The notes under the pieces are model-generated. The model made no database searches. It saw only the letters and a program-made list of their open reading frames with translations, and was not told the origin of the DNA. The translations under genes and the position numbers were made by a program. A stretch of 64,000 bases of DNA from Capniomyces stellatus (taxonomy: Eukaryota > Kickxellomycota > Harpellomycetes > Harpellales > Legeriomycetaceae), in contig LUVW01000023.1 of the NCBI GenBank assembly GCA_001661515.1, positions 62,001 to 126,000 of the forward strand. The letters are read 5' to 3'. How positions within the stretch are numbered: position 1 is the stretch's first letter; every line of letters starts with the position of its first letter. Of this stretch, positions 56,434 to 64,000 are shown piece by piece.

Positions 56434-58149
56434 ATGATTATCTCTGAGCTGGCTTTTGTCATGTACTTCCCGCTACTTATCAGTCGTTTGGCGCCCGTGG
56501 CCGGACACAGAGTCGGCGTACAAGGTCTTGCGTATCTGCTAGGAGAAGGTGATAACTTTAGGCCCAATAATTTAAAATCAGGCACAAAAAAAAGCAAGTC
56601 GAATGTAAAAAATGAGTTGGATGATGAGTATGTTGAAGATACTGGCGGCAATGCATCGAAAGATAGCTTTGACGAGCTATTTTTTTATAGTAACACTGAC
56701 TATAACACGGGCTATCTTGACGTTGATGCTATAAACGCCCAAAGTAACAAGGTCAACTTTGAGCTGAATAGCAGTGTAAACGAGTACATGAAAAACCTAG
56801 AGATTAACGACATTTACACAGAATATGGGTGCTGCAGCAAAGAACATGACACTAAAAGCATTCGGAAGCTGGGCTTGGGTTTACTCAAAAATTCGAATCG
56901 CCTATATACAGACTCTGAAACCCTAGACCGTGGTGAATATTCAAAAAATACCAAAAATAGCTTTGTTTGCAAAAATAACAAGCTTCTCAATAACCATTTA
57001 AGCCTCCAAGACAGAGAAAGGGTTGTAAGTAATATTGAAAAAAATGAGCCCTCAAGTAACAGTATGGGTGCATATTTAGAAGAGATCAACGATATGTTTG
57101 AAGAAAGCTTTCTTGCCGATAAAACCAGAGGTGAGAGCCTACATAATAAAGATGAAAACATAGAGTCATACAAGCACTCCAAACAAGCAAACGGTGATAG
57201 CAGATGCATGAGCTCCGACTTAGACGACGTGTTTTTTAATGACGACAGCAGTATTTCCAGCACCATGGATACCTGTACTTCTATGTCTATGGATGGCTTT
57301 GGAGCCGTACTGATGCAGAGTAGTAATGATAAGGACGAGCCATACAGCTCTCTTAATGGCCTCCACATGGAAAAAACGGCCGAATTTTCTGGTAGTTTGG
57401 ACAAGGTGGAGATACGTCTAAATTTAAACAATAAACCACATGATAGCGACAAGCTTAAAAAAATTCTAAGAGAGCTAACAAACGAGTTTTCATCAAAGAT
57501 AAAAGAGGCTTTAGCCATGCATAGCGACCCACAAGCCAATCAAAAAAAAAGTTCATTTCCTGGCCCAGCCGAGTTCAACAGCATGTTGGATGATATTGGT
57601 TCAGTAAATAATGGAAGGTATGATAGGATAGCAGGAGACCTAGGTAAAGTTATTAGGGTGGAGGGCGACAAAGGGAGAATAGTCGAACAGTACAGTGAAA
57701 CGGAGATGGAAATAAATGATGAACAGCCTATCAGCTTGCAAGACAGAACACTAGCCGCAGATATCAACCCTGATGACAAATCTGGAGAATATGAATACAT
57801 AAATGACGATATTTTTGACAGTGATAGTGGCTCTATAAGTACAGAAAACCCATCTACATACAAACACACAAAAAACAGTAGGAATGATTATGGATCGGAT
57901 ACGTGTGGCATCAAAAGCCCAGAAAACGTAAGCAGCAGAGATTTTAACATGCTGATGGATTTCAGTACCAATGAGGCAGACTACAGGTCTAATGGAGAAT
58001 CAAATATAAGCGGCTATAAGCTAAGCCATAAATCTAAAGATTACAAAATGCTAAAGTCTGCTTTAGCTGAAAGTCTATATGGGTCGGAGTTGTTTGGTGG
58101 CGATGGACTGGATAGTTTTGATTCTGTAGAGTTTTATATAAAAGGATAG
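56434..58149 (+). CDS. Unknown Ser/Asp/Asn-rich disordered protein
   Basis: Single exon, 571 residues from the ATG at 56434 (a TTG three codons earlier is in frame). The N-terminal 40 residues are the only hydrophobic part (AFVMYFPLLISRLAPV, then VGVQGLAYLLGEG), perhaps a short helical binding motif or a signal-like segment. The remainder is strongly acidic and Ser/Asn-rich with many Asp-Asp and Ser-Ser pairs and short ordered patches such as KVEIRLNLNNKP and FSSKIKEALAMH. I do not recognise it. Confidence 0.65.
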   Translation: MIISELAFVMYFPLLISRLAPVAGHRVGVQGLAYLLGEGDNFRPNNLKSGTKKSKSNVKNELDDEYVEDTGGNASKDSFDELFFYSNTDYNTGYLDVDAINAQSNKVNFELNSSVNEYMKNLEINDIYTEYGCCSKEHDTKSIRKLGLGLLKNSNRLYTDSETLDRGEYSKNTKNSFVCKNNKLLNNHLSLQDRERVVSNIEKNEPSSNSMGAYLEEINDMFEESFLADKTRGESLHNKDENIESYKHSKQANGDSRCMSSDLDDVFFNDDSSISSTMDTCTSMSMDGFGAVLMQSSNDKDEPYSSLNGLHMEKTAEFSGSLDKVEIRLNLNNKPHDSDKLKKILRELTNEFSSKIKEALAMHSDPQANQKKSSFPGPAEFNSMLDDIGSVNNGRYDRIAGDLGKVIRVEGDKGRIVEQYSETEMEINDEQPISLQDRTLAADINPDDKSGEYEYINDDIFDSDSGSISTENPSTYKHTKNSRNDYGSDTCGIKSPENVSSRDFNMLMDFSTNEADYRSNGESNISGYKLSHKSKDYKMLKSALAESLYGSELFGGDGLDSFDSVEFYIKG

Positions 58150-58603
58150 TCGCATACCAAAGAAAGAGATGCAAACTGCTACCAAACGTCAAACACCAAA
58201 CGTCAAACACAAGCAGATAGATACATCCGACAAATAGGGGGTCTGCAACTCTGCATAAAATTATACATTTCTATTTACTAGCTTGTTTGTTTCTGCCTAT
58301 TTTTCAGGAATAGGATTGACGCAATCTTTATTTTGACAAAGGGATACTATATACACTGATTTTCCTTGAATGTCCATAGGACCACAATAATATGGGTCAC
58401 AAAAACAATCGCCACAACTTGTATTTACCCATTCTTTGATTAATTGATTAGAATCATATTATAAATCCAAATAAGTCATTAAAAAAAGTGCATTAGAACA
58501 CATAAAGTCTAAAAATGTAATTAATATTAATAATTCTTGCAGTATTAACCCAGCTATATACAGTGTTATGTGGCGTCATTACTAGCCAAATTGTGAGTCT
58601 AGA
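58150..58603. other. Intergenic with a cysteine-rich open frame
   Basis: 454 bases between the unknown gene and Tsr2. The minus-strand frame at 58455-58297 has six cysteines (see the separate entry and findings). Plus-strand AG acceptors after poly-pyrimidine tracts stand at about 58306 and 58541. Confidence 0.5.
58297..58455 (-). other. Cysteine-rich reading frame of unknown status
   Basis: Fifty-two codons between two in-frame stops, with a plausible acceptor (branch-like CTAAT, then AAAG) near 58433. The spliced piece would hold cysteines spaced CxxCxCx4C and, later, Cx4C (CGDCFCDPYYC, then CQNKDC). No ATG precedes it in the frame. It might be the last exon of a small secreted protein or a chance frame; no upstream exon with a signal peptide was found. 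Confidence 0.25.
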
Positions 58604-59271
58604 TTAATCTTCAATAATCGCATCCTCATCCACCTCGGAGCCGCTGTCTTCGTCTACTACCGAGTTAGGGTCTGCGGCTGATAAATCTGCGGCTGTAACT
58701 CCACCACTTTGCGCTGTTTTAGCGTCTATTTCGTCTCTTAGCGTATCGACTAGAGTGAAGTCTCCAACAATGCATTGTTTAAACAGCTTGACAAGCATAG
58801 CGGAAACCTGTGCCGCACTTCCATCCTCGATATCGCACTCAAACTCGTCTTCCATAATCTGCAGCAACAGCTCTTCGACATAATCTTCATCAATCTTTGC
58901 ACCTTCTAGAAACAAATAGTTGGATTGTTAGTTGCTTTGTTTGGTTTGTTCTCAAGCACACAGCTTGTTTCTGGACCACAGTTGTTTAAGTGGTACTCTG
59001 TACGTATAAAATCAACTGATTCGGTTATACTGGCTGATTAAGCCTGTTGCAGCTTCATTCCAAATTGCTAATGTCATTGACAACAGTTTATTGTAGCAGA
59101 CTTACTCTTGTCAAATTGCTCAACCACCGCATCAACCATCCAATCCCTCTTTTCGTGTGAATCAGGACCTCCCCACTCTTGCTTCACAGCTAGCCCAAGA
59201 GCTGTCCATTTTGTAAAAACGTGATCGACTCCTTCTATAAAAGCTTGTTTGTTTGGGTGGATATTGGCCAT
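58604..59271 (-). CDS. TSR2: Tsr2, pre-rRNA processing/eS26 escort protein
   Basis: Two exons, 59271-59106 and 58905-58604 (intron donor GTAAGT, acceptor TTTCTAG, phase 1), 155 residues. The first exon has the WGG-domain pattern: FIEGVDHVFTKWTALGLAVKQEWGGPDS then DWMVDAVVEQFD. The second continues EDYVEELLLQIMEDEFECDIEDGS, as in the family, and ends in an acidic tail. Tsr2 shields the ribosomal protein eS26 (Rps26) and delivers it to pre-40S particles, and it is needed for 20S pre-rRNA processing. Confidence 0.93.
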
Positions 59272-61298
59272 TTTCCAAGTTTATTTCGCTATAGCCAATT
59301 TAAAGTACTGTACTTGACTCTTTTTTGTGAATGCGGATTTATTCACAACAGTAAAATAAATGTATAAATAGTGTCAAGACACAAAAGAGCGAGAAAAAAC
59401 GGTAATCCGTTAGGTAAATTTGGCTTTGAACTAGAAACTTTTGGATCAAAAAGTGTAAGACCCATTTCAATAATGAAAAAAAGTAAACTTGTAAAATTGA
59501 GATAGACTAGGCAAAATTACAATTGAAAAAAAAAATTGAACTGAACTTTCAGATCAAGGCCCATTCATTTGTTAAGAAGAAAGGGTTGCAATTTTATTCG
59601 TGAGTAGAGCTCGTTCATTAATAATACCTCATTTTACCCAATTATCAAAGAGTCCTCAGTATTGAGTAGGCGTGGTGATTTAAAAGACGATATATATATT
59701 CATATTAATATTACTATTAATAACAGAAATGCTGAGCGGATAAGATATTTATGGTCATATAGCACAATACCGTCGCTGGACTCAGAAAAGTAGCAGCATT
59801 GAGGCCGACCAATAATTTGAGCAAGGTAATGTGACTTTGATATTTATTGAGTCAACGTCGATATTATGCTAAACGACCGTAGAAGCAAAAGCGCCTTCCA
59901 TGAGACATTGGCTAAACCTTGTTAAACTAATGGTAAATTGTCTAAAATGTACGGCCGCATTCTTCGAGTTTCCCATATACTAATAGCTAACACGCGGTAG
60001 CTGGTAAAGCGAGCCACTATCCCTGTCCGATTATGTATTTTTGGCTCTAGGAACTCCAGCAGTGGAGCATTAAATTTAATTTCAAAATAATGACCAAATA
60101 TGCTCAAATTATGTTCATATTTGTGCTTGAGTTTTACTTTTGCCTGCTAGTTAAGTGGACTTGGCTAAAATTAGATGAGCCCGGAAATTTACGAGTTAAA
60201 TCTAAGGAATACTCGGTTGTTTACAACTTTTTTTACAAGCGAATCAGATGTTGCTGATTGGAGACATTACAATTAAAAACAGCAAATCAGCCAATAAATA
60301 ATCATGACTGTTGGGGTTGTGTCGCATTAATCAAGAAACACCAAACTGCTTGATAATACACTGATAAAAATAGCTTTCTTATTTCAATAAAAAAGTACCT
60401 TCTTTTGTTTGTAAAGCCGGTGACGCTCTATTCTTGTTGGTACTGTAAATCCAATGAGTAATAGGAAAACTCAGCACAAGAAGCCCAAAGATTCAAGTAC
60501 AATGGCAAAGAAGCAATAAGTAAACCGCCCAACAATAAAACAGAAGCGAATAATGATGTGTTTCGTTTAGTTGTTCGTTTGAGCTGGAATAGAGTAATAG
60601 GATGATTTGATAGAGATAGGGGTTATTCTAGTATGTTGGTCTATATATTATTATATTTACTGAAAAGCTTGTGTTTTTTTTTTTTAAACGGCCGAAATAC
60701 GTCAAAAATCAAAACATAATGGATGCCTGAGGACAAATTAAACTTGCCAGACCAAGTAAACTGTGCTAACTTATTTAACTTTAGTAATTTTTTTTTTTAA
60801 AAAAAAAAGGCTGCTTGGTTTAAATTTTTTTTTGTTGAAACTAGAATTACTTGCTATTTACTGATTGAAATGAATTAGGTTGGCTTAAACAAAGGAAAGG
60901 ATTAAAATGGTGACCACATTGATTATTTGGCTAAATAAAATAAATAACGATCTTATCATGAATAAACAAAAGTGCTAATTTACTAATTCAATATAAAAAA
61001 AGCGCCAATTAGTAATCCTAGATTAATACCTACTTTAGATGTTTTGCAACATCAGCCTCAGTCATCAATACCGTATCTAAACTTGCAACAAAGGCACCAC
61101 AGCCAAAATAACTAGAAGGCATACACGTGCGCGTTATAATTGACTTTAGTTGCAGTGCTCTAATATAGAAACGCTATCTTCCTTTTCTGTTGGACTTTTC
61201 TCTTGATTTCAATTGAACAAAGAAAGTTTTTTTTTTTGTTGTTATTTCAAGTATTTCTACAAGGGTCTTTGCTTTGGCATTAATCAAGAGAGATAGAT
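59272..61298. other. 2-kb region between Tsr2 and TOK1 genes
   Basis: Mostly AT-rich. A stretch at about 59860-60110 is less AT-rich and has a minus-strand frame (60107-59922) with retroelement-like similarity (see findings). No other gene seen. Confidence 0.5.
59922..60107 (-). pseudogene. Possible decayed Ty3/Gypsy RNase H fragment
   Basis: Sixty-one codons reading IVARFTSYRVLAISIWETRRMRPYIL, which resembles the segment around the RNase H domain of Ty3/Gypsy elements (a TxxR-x-LAI-x3 pattern followed by RPYxL). Stops follow in the continuation (VSWKALLLL). The upstream part of the domain and the catalytic acids are not visible. Description only; it could be a chance frame. Confidence 0.25.
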
Positions 61299-63332
61299 AT
61301 GGATTCAGAAATGGGGGTTGACGGAGAGAAAGAGAGGAAAAAATCGAAAGAACTTAAAAGAACACCAGAATCCAAAGTTGCTATTCAAGTCAACGATCGA
61401 ACTGTTAGAAGAAAGTCAGAGGACATATACTCTCTTATTGAACAGGGCAATTTGACTACTCCTGCAAGGGAGGAGATCGATCCACTCGATGAACAAAACA
61501 ATGAGAACGCAGTTAATACTTGGGAGGACATGGTGGAGCCAGAGGTTTCTGGACTAAACCAAAACGAAAAGTTGAAGCAATTTAAGGCAAAGAACAAAAC
61601 ATCACGGTGGATTGTCAGTCTTGCAGGCTGGTTGGTTCCTATAAACATACTGCTTAATGGGATGTTCTTGACTAGTGATTGGGCAGTAGAGGCGCACTTA
61701 AAGGTCTACAAAGGTATAACACAAAATAATACTGTGGTAAAATTGAGGAGGCAAATAGATAGAGATATGTAAAAGTAACGTGTTATATCTGGTGCCACTC
61801 AGTGTGTTGAATTTGTACAATTAACTTTAAAAGTATAATGCTGCGGTTAATAGAATACACGGAAGTGAGATACACGCTATTTGCAGCGCTACTATTTTCA
61901 TCAGGCTCGTTCATCGCTAGATGTCTTGAAATGAACGTTTTGGTTACGACATTTATAACAATCGGGACTAACATAGCCTTTGGTAAGCCCAGTTTTCTAT
62001 ATTGATCTGTAGACAATGTGCACATCGATGTGAATTGGCGGGGGGCATCAATAGTATATCGAAAACAACAAACTGACATGTGTGTTTATATTGGATAGGC
62101 GTTGGAGGGATCACGCTTGCGTTGTTTTTTATGTTTGATAGGTCGGCTGGGACTCAAATAACGGAGACACCAGAGTACTATAGTGCGTTTATAGGATTTG
62201 TAATATCGCTTTTGGTAGCAATATTGCTTTTTATTGACTACAAAAGAACACCAAATTTTAAATACCGGGGGTCGGGAATGTCTAAGCCGCAGAGATTGCT
62301 TCAATTCAGTATAATTGGGATTTATGCATGGGCAGCTTTTGGAGGAAGCTTAATGATGCTTATAGAAAATTTTGAATTTTACCTGGGAGTTTATTTAAGC
62401 TTGGTAACTGTGACAACAATCGGGTTTGGTGATTATGCGCCAAAAACATTTTCTGGCCGAGTAGTAATGACCACGTGGTTTTTTATCGGGATTGTGATTA
62501 TGGGTATGTACCTGATCAACACGCGTGACGTGGTGATTCAATTCATGTCATCTAAATACCACAAAGAGCTCAAAAAGCTTGAAAAGAAAATGGATGACTT
62601 TGACAAGGTTGCTGCCCAAAAATACATTTATTACTCACTGAGAGCTCGCCAATCCAACAGCTGGAAATCAAGGTTGTATACCTGGTATATCAACTCTGGA
62701 ATGACATCCAAGTCACGAAACAAGCATATTATGCCCGCTTGGGCACGAAAGCAGCCAAACGGCCTAACCACTCAGCTAACTCGCGATGAGGAAGGCAGGT
62801 TGAAGATTGATTCAAAAAACAGTCACAAAGTAGTTGCCAGCCATATGAACAGACGAATAGCAATCCTGGCTACTACCAACATAATCTTGTGGCTTTTGAT
62901 TTCCAGAATTGTTCTTGCTTTTGAGTACGAGCAATGGGACTATGCCGAATGTTTATGGTTCTGGTTTGTGGCCTTTGCCACGATTGGTAAGAATACATTC
63001 CCCTCCATACATCCTCTTATTCTTTATCCTGCTTTAGTATTTCTCCATAAACAAACTTAGACGCGTTGGAAATTTTTGTTGACAACTTTTACTCATCAAT
63101 AGGTTATGGCGACGAATCTATAAAGACAAAAAGTGGAATTATTTTCTTTTGCTTCATCATTGTGTTTATAATCAGTTGTTACACTGCCTTGCTAGTTCTA
63201 GTGGTTGAGAAGTTCCAAACCATTATAAAGTCGTACATGTTCTCCTCTCATAAACACAGCCACGCTAGTGGTACTAAAGGAAAACGCAAACCAGTTACCA
63301 GACTGACTTTGTTTGGCAAGGCTATACACTAG
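61299..63332 (+). CDS. TOK1: TOK1-type outward-rectifier K+ channel, four exons
   Basis: Exons 61299-61768, 61834-61982, 62099-62986 and 63103-63332; 578 residues. TOK channels have eight membrane spans and two pore loops and release K+ when the membrane is depolarised. TM1 is near WIVSLAGWLVPINILL. The first pore is TTIGFGDYA (exon 3). The second is TIGYGDES: intron 3 falls in the glycine codon of TIG, and only the acceptor at 63102 joins it to YGD. The long cytosolic region between pores (KELKKLEKKMDDFDKV onward) and a basic tail follow. The N-terminal 100 residues are charged and disordered. The first three exons are small to medium; the family is fungal. Confidence 0.94.
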
Positions 63333-63901
63333 CCTTGTCTGGATATGCTATTTGTTGTTTTTTTTTGTTTTTTTTTTTTTACCTTTATGCTTTTTTTAGG
63401 CACTTTATTCGATTTTTTTTCACGTTTGTAAATACAATTAGAATCAATAGGAAGAGCATATTTTACCATTGAATTCAAAGTATTTCATTTTCTACCAAGA
63501 TGACGATCGTAGATTTCATGACTTTGAAACTCTCCTAGCTAAATTATGAATACCATTACAATATTAATCAACCATTTCCCTAAAAAAACCAATTTTGACT
63601 ACCATCGTAAAACAATTCAACGTTTCTGCTTTTGCTCCTACTTCTGTTTACTCTATCTTTTACTGTTTTGCCTTTTCGCTGACCTCTTTCTTTTTATCTC
63701 AACCTTTTTATTACAATTCAACTTTTCAAACTTGAACTTTGTAGAATAAGCACAACAGATATCGAGGAGTAACCGATACACGACAACACGGCAGCTAGAC
63801 ACGTAATTAATGATTAAATGCGAGTGATATGTAAGCTGTATTTCGAGGCAAGTAGTCATAAATCCAAAAACAATTTTATCTACAGGATTATAGCTTATTG
63901 T
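63333..63901. other. Intergenic
   Basis: T-rich 3' flank of the TOK1 gene, then sequence leading to the frame at 63902. No gene seen. Confidence 0.5.
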
Positions 63902-64000
63902 ATGTCAGATGAACCAACGTTTATGGGTCTAGTTATTGATCAAGGAGACTCGCAACCCAAAATATATGCAGTAGTGATAAACACATACGAGACCGACAGT
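63902..64000 (+). CDS. Partial open reading frame at window end
   Basis: ATG at 63902 opens a frame of 33 codons that runs off the window (MSDEPTFMGLVIDQGDSQ and so on). No domain can be named from this much. The polar N-terminus and good ATG make a real gene start plausible. Confidence 0.4.
   Translation, partial: MSDEPTFMGLVIDQGDSQPKIYAVVINTYETDS

Noticed and set aside
63066..63102. Exon starting at 63066 for the second TOK1 pore
   Set aside because: Joining there gives TIG followed by 12 foreign residues before a second IGYGD. The acceptor at 63102 gives a normal TIGYGD filter in phase.

Overview
This is nuclear DNA of a fungus. It is AT-rich and full of homopolymers and microsatellites. 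Most genes carry several short GT-AG introns (about 60-380 bases), with start and stop codons of the standard code. Several families are fungal or nearly so: a Chs5-Arf1-binding protein (ChAP), a TOK1 outward-rectifier K+ channel, a HAL4/HAL5-NPR-type kinase, a DUF3605 protein and a Fet3/laccase-like multicopper oxidase. Two amino-acid enzymes are of bacterial or plant type rather than the usual Dikarya type: a fused chorismate mutase-prephenate dehydratase and a class-1 LeuA. This hints at an early-diverging fungal lineage, but that is inference.

Layout. 401-740(-): a two-exon small helical protein. 1102-7440: the chorismate mutase-prephenate dehydratase gene, present twice in two identical 3,169-base blocks joined by one N, most likely an assembly artefact. 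7493-10096(-): CPSF73/Ysh1 endonuclease of mRNA 3'-end formation. 10955-12151(-): a C2H2 zinc-finger protein. 16267-18429: B-type cyclin. 18786-20009(-): unknown protein. 23332-24891: secreted multicopper oxidase. 25846-27795: BAR-domain protein with at least eight exons. 28366-31587: synaptojanin-like Sac1/5-phosphatase, convergent with prefoldin subunit 5 (31766-32230, -). 35550-37492: HAL/NPR kinase, convergent with 2-isopropylmalate synthase (38048-39833, -). 40878-41514(-): DUF3605 protein. 42150-45378(-): ChAP exomer adaptor. 46840-48462(-): Yra1/Aly mRNA-export adaptor. 51017-51883: membrane-anchored Lys/Ala-rich protein. 52701-53966(-): unknown three-exon gene with an apparent indel. 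56434-58149: disordered unknown protein. 58604-59271(-): Tsr2. 61299-63332: TOK1 channel. 63902 to the window end: start of one more reading frame.

The genes form no cluster or operon. They are housekeeping functions in RNA 3' processing and export, ribosome biogenesis, chaperoning, cell cycle, phosphoinositide and membrane traffic, K+ homeostasis and Phe/Leu synthesis. HAL-type kinases and TOK1 both bear on K+ balance, and the BAR protein, synaptojanin and ChAP on membrane traffic, but they are not adjacent enough to imply a module.

I rebuilt exon structures by joining open frames at splice signals and checking phase and family similarity; none has transcript support. I found no clear tRNA, rRNA, CRISPR array or intact transposon, and nothing that I can defend as a new biological system. 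The best leads are the bacterial-type amino-acid enzymes, GC-AG introns, introns that split active-site motifs, a strand-composition gradient inside long genes, a single-base-loop G-quadruplex motif, and a few cryptic small reading frames.
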